Shown: in pieces, positions 10,846 to 23,421 of the stretch | Position numbering within the stretch: position 1 is the stretch's first letter | How the letters are laid out: the number at the start of each line of letters is the position of its first letter | Source of the DNA: Macrotrachela quadricornifera | Lineage: Eukaryota > Rotifera > Eurotatoria > Philodinida > Philodinidae | Assembly: GCA_022393335.1 (NCBI GenBank) | Contig: JAJEKB010019120.1 | Coordinates: 8,830-72,829, forward strand | Reading direction: 5' to 3' | Length of the DNA stretch: 64,000 nucleotides | The notes under the pieces: generated by a model | The model's database searches: none | Told to the model about the DNA's origin: nothing | The model's input: only the letters and a program-made list of their open reading frames with translations | Made by a program: the position numbers and the translations under genes

Positions 10846-13038
10846 CTTTTTTGTTTTTCATTAGATTTTTATATTCAATAAAAAAAGATTCAATAACTTG
10901 TTTTAAAAATTTCTGCTATAAATAGAAAACTATTTACTAAAAATTTATCTAATTATCCTTTTTCGTATGTGATAAATATCTTAAAAGAATCAATAAAATA
11001 CTACTCAAATAATAATGTTATTCGAGATTAGCATTGTACACGCTACAGCAAAAATTTATATGAAAAATATTTAGCATTTGCAATTTTTTTGTGATAGCCA
11101 CCTTCCGATTTCAAAGAGAATAGTAGCATAGATTTAATCTGACTATCGCTGAAACAGCTTTGAACAGAACTTCTAATGAAGAATTGTGTATATATCTTGT
11201 TTGTTTATTCATAGGAATAATCAATTACTACTATAGCGTAGAGAGAGTAATGTTTTTGAACAAATTGTTTATTTTTATTTCGTAGAATGTTCGAATAAGA
11301 AACAATGAGTACTGTGCAAACGAAAAGATATTAGTTAATCCGCGTTTATTATCAATTTTGATTGGCTAGTTGATGAATAATGTTTCAATGAATTTACGAT
11401 CATTTCAGTTCGATATGATTACTTTTGATATGTAACAATTTTCAGTGAGAACAACCGTTTGAGAGTAGCTTCTATTTTGGAAGACATTCTCTATGTAATA
11501 TTTCATGTTTCAATGATATTTCTCTAGTGAGATATATCATCAAATAGCATTAGACAAGCTTACTTCGAATAATTTGAAGACGAAGTCTTCTTTCGGATAG
11601 CAATCGATTTGTTCCGTGGACTAAAGCAAAAAATTATTAATATAGACGAACCCTATAATGTGACGGTGCATGTCATCTGTTATGCAATCGATATTGTTGC
11701 AACTACGAAAAATTAAAAATGAAACAGAGATGAGCTATTATTTATGTAACAAAGGAAAATATTAAATGATTCGTCTTTTAATGTTTCTCAGAAGTTTTTT
11801 TTCTTTTCTGAACGAACAATCATTATTTTGTTGTTTATCAATCGCTCACTATGGTGCAATGTCTTCTCGTATCGAATTGATTGCATAAGAAAACCAAAAT
11901 TTTGATGAAGATGTAGGACGTTAATCGAGCAAATAATCGTAAGTTTTCATCAAAGTATCATGATGATATTTATTATCCATTTTAAGATCTAATGTGTTCC
12001 ATTGTTGTGTTGAATAGCCCAAAAATACCATCGGCTTGACGCGTGGAATTTTCACTAATTGAACAAAGAGATAGAAGTACACTTCTCCAATATTGTGTAA
12101 GATTAAATCATTTCTGCAAAATATTGAAAGAAATATGTGAAAACAATTTAGCATTCCGATGCAAATTTACTTTTGAGATATGATCTAAAGAGAGGATGTT
12201 AGAATCGGAAATTACCAACTTTAAAATGATTATCTAAAACCGATTATAAAGCACATTATATTTTGAAATGAACAATATTGAAATATCTGTAGATAAATAT
12301 ATACTTTTTACATAGTTTTGCTTTTAAACTAATATAATCTAACCGCATTTAAGTTTTCTCAAAAATATAAAATGAACAAAATTAGAAAATATTTGGATAT
12401 GAATTACGAACAAAATATGTTTAATGAGAGCTAACACCTCGACTCTGTCGACCTCCCTTAGCACTATTTTGAAGCAAAGACGATTGCATAGTATATCGAA
12501 TGATAAATTATGATTGAGAAACTTCGTCAAATTTTGAAAGAAAATCATTATTTTCTAGAAAAGAGGCGTCTTTTAGCAAATAAAATTTATTTGAAAATTA
12601 TTAAAACCTGGTGGTACTATTTGACTCCCCGACTTTAACAAAAACTTTGGTAAAACTTCCTCAACAATTTCGAAAATGTCGAAGATTCTGAAGAACTGTA
12701 AAACATAAAAGAGATTCATCTCAGAAAGTTTGAGAAGTTATCGTTTGAGTCTACACAAGAAAAGCGAATGTTTCTAAAATTAAAATCACTGAGAAGCTAC
12801 TGCAACGCGACAGGTCATCAAGATAAATAAGATCTTTTTATTTAAAACGAAATATTGAATGCATATATGTTCATTGCTCATCTATTTATTTCCATAGTAA
12901 CTATAGCCAAATAGAAAAACATCTTCTTTTTTGTGAGTCGTTGTTTTTGGTTTTCTTTAGGAAACAAAATAAATGTTAGGCGTATTAGAAATTGATAAAT
13001 TATCACAACTGGGATAAGAATATATTAAAAAGTATTTT
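10846..13038. other. Gene-free stretch
   Basis: AT-rich sequence with only short open frames (11921-12154 and 12339-12548 on the minus strand) that lack recognisable motifs. The stretch 12600-12830 resembles in style the AATTTCGAAAATxxTCGAAGATTCT-type interspersed sequence near 49.5 kb, but I could not align them convincingly. Confidence 0.45.
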
Positions 13039-14986
13039 TTAAAACCAATGACGTCGTAAAACAGACCACATATGTTTTTCAACATGTGCCCTTTTCAGTT
13101 TTTTCATTGTTACTGGACTACGTCTTGCTAATTCACGATAGAATTCAGGCGAATAATATTGTTGTAAATGAGAAGCAGCTTCTAAAATAAGCAACACACC
13201 GAATGTCATCATCAAATCATGAATATAATGAGCTAGTGTCATATTTTTTTGTGCATTTGACACTGTATGATCATCATCCAAAAGATTTACATAAGGTGGT
13301 GTACTATATAGATATTGGATAAGATGTGCTGTAGGTGCATCGAGTGTTCGTCCTTCAGCAATCGTTTGAGTAAATATTGTTCGATGATTATTCTTCATAT
13401 CTTCATTTACATCCTATTATTAAAAATAGAAACAAATTTGTCATATGATATATAAAGAAAACAGTATTTTTTTGGTTACTATAATCTGCAAAGGTAGATT
13501 ATTATATCTCTTGTTTTCCTCTGTTTGCATGTAAATAGATGTATGTCTATGCGACTTTTACATATTCATGGTATATATCTATCGAATGATTTCATCATAA
13601 TAGCAAATGTAATGAAAAAATACTATATTTTCTTTTGATACGATCTTTTCGTGACAATTCCTACTTGATCCATGATTGGTGTATATCAAAAGATGCAATC
13701 GAATCTGTACTTTCTTTCTATGGATCCAGTTTTAGGAAAAGGATAAACTATTTAAGAATAAAACCATTCTAATCAAGTAAAAATGGTTGAACATACCTGA
13801 AGATCATCGATTAATTGTAAGCCAAAGCCTATAAATTCTAAATAGGCGACTTTCGCACGTGTTATTTGTCCTTCAATGAGAAAGCCAGATACAATGACTG
13901 ATGCACCACCTTTTTGAGCGCTGATTTCTTCAATATCTGCTATTGTCAGTGTAAAATTATTCCCAGGTCGTGCATGTTGTAATGTTGATTTCATTTGACA
14001 TTCATGAATAGTTGCTAAACTCATATAAACTCCTCTATGCTCACCATTACGTACCCAATCATTTTCAATAAATTTGACCATATCAAATATTTTTCCCACT
14101 CGATCAGCAAATGGTTGTAATGATGATGGTAATTGTAATTCGTTAATATTCGATTGTTGACCATTAAAATGAGATTTTGAATCATAATTAGAGTCTCCGA
14201 TAAGTAAGCGTTCATAAAATATATGAGCAAATTCTTTTTTTGCCTCTCGTGATACCTCGTTACAATCGACTAAATCATCTGTATAAGGATAGAGCATAGT
14301 ATAGCCAAACATTGAATCAGAAAAAACTATAGGTAGTTTTAATTGTACTTGATAAGCAACCATTAACCAAACTAAACGACCTGCTTTGAAAAGTTCATCA
14401 TAATTGGTTGTCGGATCGTAGCGATCAGCCTTATCAACAAATTCACGTGTAATACGACAGACTGATTGATAAATTTCAAAGAGAGTACCATCATGTAACG
14501 AAGAAAGATTTAATGCTTGATGCCATAAACGAGAACCTAATATAGTCAATATGAAATTTGTTGAAATAAATAGTAAATGATTCATTTTTATCTGAACATT
14601 TCTGTGCATTCATATTCATTAATCTATGATCGACAACTTCGCATACGTTCTTTAATTTTGATTCTTAATGTATCAAATATTCAAAACATTGTTGTTTTCT
14701 TACCTTTAGAACTGATTCTCTTTCTGAGAAATGTTCGCTTGAATAAAATACAATAGACAGCAAAAACTGAGACTTTTCCCAATCGTACACGTTGTTGTCG
14801 AGATGTATATTCTTTGATCCGTTGATTATCAATACTAGGCAATTCGGATGGTAGCGAATACCATATTTTAAGTGTACTTTCATAATTTAATTTAAGTCGT
14901 TCACGTTTAAACTCTTCATAAGTTTCGAAATCGAATATAACATTACCATCATCATTTGTATCATTGTTATCGTTTTTAGCAGCCAT
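13039..14986 (-). CDS. Class I isoprenoid/terpenoid synthase-like protein
   Basis: Three exons on the minus strand: 14986-14704, 14536-13797 and 13413-13039. Junctions are in frame (phase 1, donor GTAAGA; phase 0, donor GTATGT), giving about 465 residues. Two Asp-rich motifs fit the trans-isoprenoid synthase fold: YPYTDDLVD (D181-D185) and QLIDDLQD (D338-D342, rebuilt exactly across the second intron). Such motifs bind the Mg2+-diphosphate of prenyl substrates. Other family-like blocks are CRITREFVDKADRYDP and EISAQKGGASVIVSGF. The C-terminal part (HYIHDLMMTFGVLLILEAAS) is hydrophobic. It resembles the bacterial 'class 1 isoprenoid biosynthesis enzyme' group more than animal farnesyl or geranylgeranyl synthases; that is from memory. 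The substrate is unknown. The first junction is my choice; a minus-strand frame also opens at 14609, but a stop lies just upstream of its ATG. Confidence 0.7.
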
Positions 14987-15283
14987 CTACGAATAAAAAA
15001 TAACATATTATAGTAAACCGTTTTTCTTCGCTTCTTATTGCAATATAATATCGATGTTATTACCTATTCACATTTTTAATTTACTTAAAAATGATCATGC
15101 ACAAATGAACGCATACTTCTCATCTTATATTCTTTCGATCTGCTCATGATAGTTCTTTGAAGAAACAGAAATGAAAATGGGTACTAGCTTCCATATCTTA
15201 TTGTAACAGAGTTTATGATTCAAACATTTACCATATAAACTCGATTGAGATTTTCAAATTCTTGCAGATACTAAAAAGAACTA

Positions 15284-16277
15284 CACTGTTAGAAAGAGCA
15301 TAAAAAACTGATCATGGAGTATAAATTTGAATTTTGGTAATGCTGTAATATAGATGATGCACATTTTTAAAGAGAAGAATAATATGCACCAGAATCTTTT
15401 TGTCTAGTGAGGATTGTAAGATACCATCAAATTTTTTCGAATTCGCAACACTTTACTCAATGAAAAACACTGATTTATTTTCTAGTCTTGTAAGTAAGAA
15501 AATTGACTTTCTATAAAATTCCTCGATGCTTTTAACGCTGACAGTATTCATGCTAGCAACGACATATCAAACTCATGTTTTCCAGAAAACACAATGAATC
15601 AATATCAATAAGAATTACGACGATATATATTTTTTTTCGCTCTCTTTTTCTGTTTTCAATCCACATGCGTATGTTTATGGCTGTTTATACATGACGTACA
15701 TAAATACATGCAACAAAGGCAAAAAAAAGAACTGAAAATATTTGTGATGTTAAAATAACGATTAAATTATTTGATCAATAAATAAGTATTGATTTAATTA
15801 ATTATGTAAAAGAATGAAAAATTATACGGAAAAAACTAAACGATTGAAATTAAATTTCGATTGTTTAAAAACATAAACAAATCTCTTTTCAAATCGTTTT
15901 ATTTCCATCTTATTACTTTTCTGTTTCGTTTTTATATCGATTATAGTCATCATAATCTCAATGAAAGATGAGCGAAGATTAGAATCAATGTATTTCAATC
16001 GTTTAATTTTAGAATAATTAATTAAATCAATATTTATTTATTGATCAATAAGTTTAATCATTATTTTACCATCATAACCATTTTCAATTCTATTTTTGTG
16101 TCCTTTCTGTATCTATTATGTACGTCATGTATGAATAGATATACTCATATACGCATGTATATGTACGTTGAAAAATGAAAAAGAGAACGAAAGAAAAAAT
16201 ATATCGTCGTAATTCTTATTGAAGAATCTTTTCTAAAAATTTTTACTAAAGAATTTATTATGCTCTTTCTAACGATG
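15284..16277. mobile_element. TA-flanked foldback element, 994 bp
   Basis: Terminal inverted repeats CACTGTTAGAAAGAGCATAA (left) and CATCGTTAGAAAGAGCATAA (right, reverse complement) are each flanked by TA (15282-15283 and 16278-16279). Inside, a second long inverted repeat pairs about 15600-15850 with 16000-16240 (for example AAGAATTACGACGATATATA against its complement, and a TGTACGTCATGTAT-type block). No transposase frame is present. A TA target duplication suggests a non-autonomous Tc1/mariner-type element. Confidence 0.75.
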
Positions 16278-17109
16278 TAGATCTTATAGCATTTGTAGGA
16301 AATTAAAAATTTCAAATATGCTATTTTTTTGCTTATTCTATCATCAATGTCTCAAGAACATTTTGGCACATCTATAATAAGATCATCATTATATGAATGA
16401 TGCAAAAAAGATGATGTGGTGATGCATACTAAATTGAAATGTTTCAGAACTAGATAATGTAGTGAATTATTTCTCCATCATTCTCTCACCATCTTATTTT
16501 GCGGGTTCTGCTATATTTATATCTATTCGAGATGATTAGATTTCATCATCTCGTGTCCAATAGATGAGAGAAAAAGAAAAAAAATTAATTAAAATAAACA
16601 TTTTATGAAAAATAAATAAAAAGATGGAAAATAGATTCGAACCATGTGTTCAGAATATGTTTCTATGCCGGCATATTGTTGTGATCGAACGTATTGTACA
16701 TTACGTGATATAATATGACTAATGCGGCATATTTTTATTTAGTATATGATAATTATTGACAGTCATGGATGGATGGTTACAAAAAAAGTAAGAAGAAAAA
16801 GTGCATAGAAAGAAAAAAATATATATTCTTATTTTACGTTATGTGTGTACGTTGACGGATTCTTATTCAGTCATGACAATTTTTGATGATGAATTGATGA
16901 GCATACGAGCCATTTCACATAAGTCACGATCGACAGGATTTATTCAATCATTCTAATATATGTGATAGAGATAATAGTTCGAAAAAATATTAAAGTCTTG
17001 ATTTTTTTACCGATTTTTTACGAAAAGTTTTAAAAAACGTACCGTCGAATGTGCTCTTAGAAGGATATTATCTTTATAAAAATTTGATAAATTGAATTGA
17101 AAATTTCTG
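16278..17109. other. Gene-free stretch
   Basis: AT-rich with no coding frame. A GATTCGAACC string near 16635 recalls a tRNA T-loop, but no cloverleaf can be built around it. Confidence 0.45.
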
Positions 17110-18150
17110 TAAATATATTTAGGACGTATCAAAAGTTCGTATCACGATATTTAAAATTTTATAAAACAGTAAATAGTGAATGCTTTATTATGGAAATATA
17201 TAGTATAGCGTCTTGTCTTTAATAATCTATAGAGAAGCTCTATCTTAGATTTAGTTCTAACATTCTACTAGATAAAATCTGTCGTAATTTTAGCCAAGAT
17301 AAGATCCTGGCAAGATAAAACTAGAATACGAAAAGGAAGAAATATTCAAAATAATCACCATTATTTTTCTATACAAAGCTACCCTCTTTCAAATAATTTC
17401 TTAAAGGTCTTTTTAAACTTGTTTATTGAATATTTTTCACTCTGGTGAAAACTTCTGAGCCAGCGATTCTTCGTTTGTATGATCAGTCAAATTCCTCTTG
17501 ATATAATCATTTAGCCAAAAGTCACACGATGCAAGATCTAGTGAATGCGGAATTATTTCGATACCTTTCTCTGTTAAATGATTAACAATATTTTGATGAG
17601 TATAAGGAAGATCATTATCATGAACTAGTTTATATTTTGCCCGGATTGATTTTTCTGTGTTTTTCTTATTTTATTTATAACAGGTATGAAACAATTACCA
17701 ATGTTGGAGTCGTACTCGATAATCTTGCTTAACTTCCCATTAATCAGTCTGTGTTATACCCAAGTTTCATCACCAGTAATGTCATCACATAATCGCCATG
17801 TTTCGTTTCTGAATTCATCCAAATTTTGACGACAAATTCTAAATCGTTTTTGTTTTTGTTCGTCAGTGACTTGGGTGAGTAATCTGACGTGATGTAATTT
17901 TTCTCATCGTTAGATAATCATGAAGAATTCGTTCTATTGTATCATGAGATATCTTCACTTCTTTCATGCAAAGGTTTCGCTCATTTTCTGACCATTGAGC
18001 ATGATGGAGCGTTAGGTCCCAATGCTTCTGTAAATTCGTCGAAGTTGATTTTTAAATTTATTTCCAAAACAGCTTGAATTCTGATATAGTATCAATTAAA
18101 TTCATCAACGATGTTTAACAGCTTGTTTTAAAGTTGAAATCGAATGCGGT
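17110..18150 (-). pseudogene. Mariner-type transposase relic
   Basis: Read on the minus strand, broken pieces of a mariner transposase appear in the right order. About 17950-17880 gives DTIERILHDYLTMRKI. About 17880-17750 gives VTDEQKQKRFRICRQNLDEF then DDITGDETWV, with the family's TGDE catalytic block. About 17640-17440 gives KLVHDNDLPYT (the HDNARPH block), then EKGIEIIPHSLDLASCDFWL (the SPDLAPCDFWL block). Stops and frame changes separate them, so it is dead. The left end near 17120 contains CGTATCAAAAGTTCGTATC, which resembles a mariner terminal repeat; a matching right end was not found. Confidence 0.8.
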
Positions 18151-20396
18151 ACAAATGAGCTGATAGTGAACGACCTCTCATCTATATATACTCGAAATGT
18201 AATATTCTAAAACATGACATTATAAAATGTGATGAGAGAGAGTGATCAATAAAAAATGTGGAAAGTTCCAGAATATACTTGAACATTGAGCAAGGATTGT
18301 TTAAATATTAGCATAGTCGTTAAATTATAGGCTTACATCAGTTCAAGAGTTGTTTTTCTACCAATAAAATATCGATTATAAAATAAATCTTCTCTAAGTA
18401 TTCATCTCTGATTTTCTCTAAAGTTGATGGTGTATGACACACATAGGAAATAGCTTTTTAATATATCAAGGATGGACTAGGATTTCTGATCAGAGATCCA
18501 AACAGGCGTGGTTTTCTCGGGCCTAGCTACTTTTCTTGCGTTAATACCATAGTAATAATAATATATATTCAAGTATTGATTTTTAAAAAATTTCCCAGTA
18601 AATCAATAGAAGGACTGTAAATAACTTTAGTGGACATTTTCCACTGTGAACATTCAAGAAAATAGTGAAAAGTGATGAGTAGATAGAACTGTTTCTTTCT
18701 TGCGTGTTCATCATAGAATGCAAAAATACGACCTACAAGAAGTCCACTTTAGGAAGTGTATTCTCGTTGACACTAGTGAGCAAGAAAAGGACTCATACTA
18801 TACAATAAGAAGACTTTCACTGAGTAGTGATCAATTTTTAAAAGAATCGCTCAGAAATAGCTTGGATTGTTCATTATAATAAGACCTTTCAATTGTTAAT
18901 ACGTGTACATTATGATTTTTACTCTATATTCAATACGCAATGAAAAATATTTGTATATTTGAAATAAAGAAATAGAAAAACATTAATAGTAAAGAAAACA
19001 ATTATGCTTTTGTTTTAAAATAGTTCAAAAGAATTCATTGGTAGCAATTATGAAGCCTGTATTAAAAGAATATAGTTCAAAATATACCAGAAGAAAGTAA
19101 TAGCAAATATTGAAAGAAGCGGTTCAATAATCCATGAGACCAAAATATTTTTCCTAAGACATAATATTAATTCTTTTAAACAGATATTTCGTATTGTGTG
19201 ACAAGAAAAAAATCAAAGTCATGTTCAACAATATGGCTGATTTTATTAGTAATCCTTTTTAAAACTGTTGTTTGGCGATTTTTCATAGAAATTTCTTTTT
19301 TTATACCTATTTTTAATACCTATTCTTAGGTATTTGTCTAATTTATCATATTGTTTTGTGATCCTATGTTCTATTAATAATCGTATATAGGAAATTAAAT
19401 TTCTAAATCAAAGAAAAAATTAAACAGGATAGACTACCTGCCTGTGTAACCTCTTTGAGGCTCTTTTCCGTGTTTTTCCGCAGAATAGCACTTTGTACAG
19501 TCAAGAGAGCTAATGGATCGTTTCGATCTATGCTATTTGTTATTTATAATCGAATATGCATTTGTTTCTTATTTTATTTCTATTAATTCAGTATTTCATT
19601 TGAATATACACCAATTGTCATTCAATGAATTTTCTATTTTTTATTTATTTCAAATGTTATATTAATAGAATTAATAGACTTTGAGATAAAAATAATATAT
19701 TTGCTTTCATGTTTCCTATATCTCATCAAAATGACAGCTGTTTATAATATATGTTTGAAAAATATGTATTTTATTAATTAATTCACTGAGAAAAAGATAA
19801 TTAGTGAAATTTCTTTCGAAAATTCCATTAACTCCTTTTTCTGTCAAATAAAAGAATGCTGCTCTTTTAAAATGTATTGCGATTATTAAACATTTGCTGT
19901 TATTATCTTTCGGTTGTAGTCTTTTTTTTTAAAAGCATAATCAACAAATTAATGAGAAAAACAAATGTTATTTACCTCTATGGAGATAAAAATTGGATCA
20001 TGTGGTATAATAATTATTCATATATTGTTCACAGGTGAAATATAATGAGGTAAACCGAACAGGAAAAAACCAAGTTAAATATTACTCATCATAATAATTC
20101 GATTAGGTATAGAAAATACAAAATAATTTTAAATTAGTAATACGATTTGATCATTTGGATGTGTATATACGAAAATAAATCATACAAGAAGAAGCTTTGA
20201 TAGATACGTTCTATTCATATGTTTGAGTTGGATTAATATGATATCTTTAGTTACGGTTGAGCAGTTTTCATTACTAATTTTTGTATAATAAAGACAAAAC
20301 CTCGTATATAAAGAGAAGTATTACAAACAATGTTTTTTCATTGATTAAAAAAAAAAATATTTTCCTTTATTTTACTTATATAATACTGTATTAAAT
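18151..20396. other. Gene-free stretch
   Basis: No coding exon recognised on either strand; AT-rich with short poly-T tracts. It lies between the mariner relic and the small Gly-rich gene. Confidence 0.45.
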
Positions 20397-20774
20397 ATGT
20401 ATGGTGGATACGGTGGAAGATATGCTGCAGAATTAGCATCTGATATGTGGATTGAACGAAATATTCCTGGTGGATTAAACAGTGAGTACACCATAATTTA
20501 ATAGTAGAAGTATTAGAGATTATTCATTTATTATCATACATAGAATGAAAATTTTTTCATGGCTTCTCATTTTTATTTAGGTCCTACAGGTCTAGCACTC
20601 GATCTTATGATGGGTGGAAATCCAAATCCAACGTATGGTCAACGTTGGTTAGGTTCTTTTGGTGGCTATGAAAGTTTCGATGGTCCAGGTGGTTATGGAG
20701 GTTTCGGTGGTTCAGGTGGTTATGGAGGTTTCGGTGGTCCAGGTGGTTATGGAGGTTTCCGTGGTTATTACTAG
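20397..20774 (+). CDS. Small Gly/Tyr-rich protein, two exons
   Basis: Exon 1 is 20397-20481 and exon 2 20581-20774, joined across a 99-bp intron (donor GTGAGT, acceptor TTTATTTAG, phase 1). The protein has about 92 residues: it starts MYGGYGGRYAAELASDMWIE, then a short unique segment (PTGLALDLMMGGNPNP), then a repeat tail of GGYGGFGG(P/S) units ending RGYY. No clear signal peptide is visible. Low-complexity Gly-Tyr-Phe tails of this kind are seen in structural or phase-separating proteins, but nothing here decides the function. A similar short intron and clean stop support a real gene. Confidence 0.6.
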
Positions 20775-22320
20775 TGACCAAAATGGTAATATATACAATT
20801 CAATCAATTCTAACTATTTTTATTAATAATAAACTATATTAATAAGTAATTGTCTCTTGATTTTATGTTTATAATAATATAAAATACAGTTTGATGATGT
20901 TCGACGATACACATATTGTGTAGATAATATTCTCAATTATATCTACGCACTGCTCAAAGTTCTTCACTAAACTTTTTCTTATAATTTATAATATGTGATT
21001 GATGAAAAAAATCAAAACATTGTTCGAGTGTAATAATGATTATTGGTTTTGACTATTGAAATACATTTAAACTCTCTTGCTTAATGAATAGTATAGGATA
21101 GAATAGTTACTTTAAATCTGTTTGATCTAGTATGAAAGTTAGTAGTGCAATCGATACAGGATTAATATCTAAAATAGGATATAGCTGCTAGTGTTGTTCG
21201 TAGAGAGTTAGAATTCCACTATATACTTGAGTAATTACTTAATCCGAGCTCGTAGACAATAAAAATGAAAATTTTATTTATACATTTATATGATTGGAAT
21301 TGCGATGTCTCGTACATCTGCCATAAAAGCAGAAAAAGAATTTCTATCTATCAAGGATGAAGTCACTTCGATTTTTTGCATATTGCTCAGTAGAGTCTTA
21401 TATAGAATGAGAGAATTCTCATCGTTAAACATATTGAGATTACGCCTGAAATAAATTTGGGTCATATTTTAGTTATATTTGTTGCATATTTCGATTTCTT
21501 TGACTGTACAATAACTATTGAAGAAATTATTAGAAATGTCTGCCACCAGTGATCTACTTACAGCAATTTTGAATTACCTAAGTTCTAGTCAACAACAAAA
21601 GACCGATAGACTACTACTCACTCACTCTCAAATTATTTCTAGTTAATTTTGTTATCATGACGTGCTGATGTAGTACTTTAGTTAGAATTGTGTCTATGTG
21701 CTACAGGACTAGTTGTATTAGCATAATTTTTAAAATATAAGAATGAATATTTTTTCGAAAAAAATTTAATTGAACTAAATTAGAGAACTGTGCTTTTCAT
21801 TTTTGAAAAGAGGAAATGAAAATACATCGAATTGCATATTCAAAAATTTTTTGCTCTATTTTTCTAAGAATAAACCTATCTGGTAAGTGATTTATAGTAA
21901 ATTTTCAATTATCAAATATAAAGTCAAACTAAAAATCAGAGATCTAGAAAGTGCGTAATGTTGAGATAAATAATATGTATTCTAACACGATTTTCTACTT
22001 TGTTTCTATCAAAATTTATTCAAAAAAATTCTCATTAGCATCCATTTAACCGTGACATATGCAAACAAAACAATCTGATCAATAAAGATTATGTTAAAAC
22101 ATATTCGAATCGATAGATATTTATATAAAAATATTTATGTAATTTCGCAATCCACTGTTACTAAACGATGCAATGTCAATAAAATGAATCATTGAAACAC
22201 TGAATTATATCTTACGCAAATTTTTCTGTTCTTACATAATTTTTCATTATATATACCAAGATTTTTGTTTTCGAAATCGTTAGAATAGAATAGTTTTCAT
22301 TTTGAAATTATAATCAGAAT
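20775..22320. other. Gene-free stretch
   Basis: AT-rich intergenic sequence with no recognisable frame or repeat family, ending at the promoter region of the PARP-like gene. Confidence 0.45.
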
Positions 22321-23421
22321 ATGGCGTCAGATAATTATTATGATGGTTTTGATTATAATTCAAGTCAAGATTATGTAGATATTGAATATCAAATTGATTT
22401 ATTTGAAATTCGTCAATATTTAAAAGGTAAAAAACAAAACAAACAAAAAATGAAAATACCTTCATATTCACTCTCAAGAAAAACACGTCAATTTCAACAT
22501 CCATTAATTAAAGTTCATAATATAAATGATAAAAAAACATTAAAATTTGAACAAAATATATTTCGTTATATTCGTTATCTACCAAAAAAAGATAAAAATC
22601 AAATCAAATGTTTCGAATGTGATGAACAATTTCGAACAAAATCAGATTATCCTCAACCTAATTTATCATTTCAAAATGTACGTCCACATGATTTCACTAC
22701 TTTTCGTCGTCATTTCTATCAAGTAAATCATCAACAAATAAAATCTTCTTTAAAACAGCGTTCCGATATTGAAATTATTAATATTCGTCTTGCACCAATC
22801 AATAAATCTGTTCCAAATGATTTCATGGAACGATTTAAGAAATATAATTTTGATTCTCCACATTTAGTTTATCATGGAACAAAATTAGTTAATATCAATA
22901 GTATTCTTCGTTATGGATTTTTAATACCAAATCAACAACATCCAACTAATAGTAAAGCACCTATCATTGCTACACAAAATGGTAGTTCATATGGTACAGG
23001 AATTTATTGTAGTGAAACTGCTGATTACTCTTTATCATATACTCATACAACTAATACACTTTTTGTATGTGCAGCTTTACCGAAACGTAATGAAATTGGT
23101 TCAGTTGAACGTTTGCATGGAAATATATTAGTTTTATCACATGTTTCAGAAATTATACCGTTATTTCTAATGGATGTTCGATATGTAGGTGAATCAGGTG
23201 TTAATCAACCTTGGTTTAACAAACAATATGCATTAAAAATGAATGGCAAAGAAGATACAAATAAACCACTTATTATTTCGAGAAAATATTTACAAAAAGT
23301 ATTGAATTGTACAGCGGATCAAGGACGAAGTAATCGACGACATCGAGGACGAAGAAACAATCGATGTAAAGTGCGAAAGGAAGAAGAATATCAAATACGA
23401 GTATTTGAACCATTTAATTAA
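22321..23421 (+). CDS. PARP-like ADP-ribosyltransferase domain protein
   Basis: Intact single exon, 366 residues, ATG in good context. Residues about 175-290 carry the PARP/ARTD signature: PHLVYHGT (H185, the NAD-binding His), then NSILRYGFLIP, then SSYGTGIYCSETADYSLSYT (Y229, the second NAD-contacting residue), followed by a LFVCAALP strand. The third (Glu-type) residue of the H-Y-E triad cannot be assigned, so activity may be mono-ADP-ribosylation or lost (inference). The N-terminal 150 residues are basic and contain C-x2-C (CFECDEQF) without a second Cys pair. The C-terminus is a basic tail rich in RRHRGRRNNR, possibly nuclear or nucleic-acid binding. No WWE, ankyrin or macrodomain is seen. 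It differs from the other two ADP-ribosyltransferase genes of the window, which use R-S-E. Confidence 0.75.
   Translation: MASDNYYDGFDYNSSQDYVDIEYQIDLFEIRQYLKGKKQNKQKMKIPSYSLSRKTRQFQHPLIKVHNINDKKTLKFEQNIFRYIRYLPKKDKNQIKCFECDEQFRTKSDYPQPNLSFQNVRPHDFTTFRRHFYQVNHQQIKSSLKQRSDIEIINIRLAPINKSVPNDFMERFKKYNFDSPHLVYHGTKLVNINSILRYGFLIPNQQHPTNSKAPIIATQNGSSYGTGIYCSETADYSLSYTHTTNTLFVCAALPKRNEIGSVERLHGNILVLSHVSEIIPLFLMDVRYVGESGVNQPWFNKQYALKMNGKEDTNKPLIISRKYLQKVLNCTADQGRSNRRHRGRRNNRCKVRKEEEYQIRVFEPFN

Noticed and set aside
14021..14609. Independent start of the isoprenoid-synthase-like protein at 14609
   Set aside because: A TGA lies immediately upstream and the first residues are hydrophobic filler; joining the upstream exon at 14704 to 14536 keeps phase and gives a better N-terminus.
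16630..16660. GATTCGAACC string resembling a tRNA T-loop
   Set aside because: The flanking bases do not pair into a T-stem and no other arm is visible.
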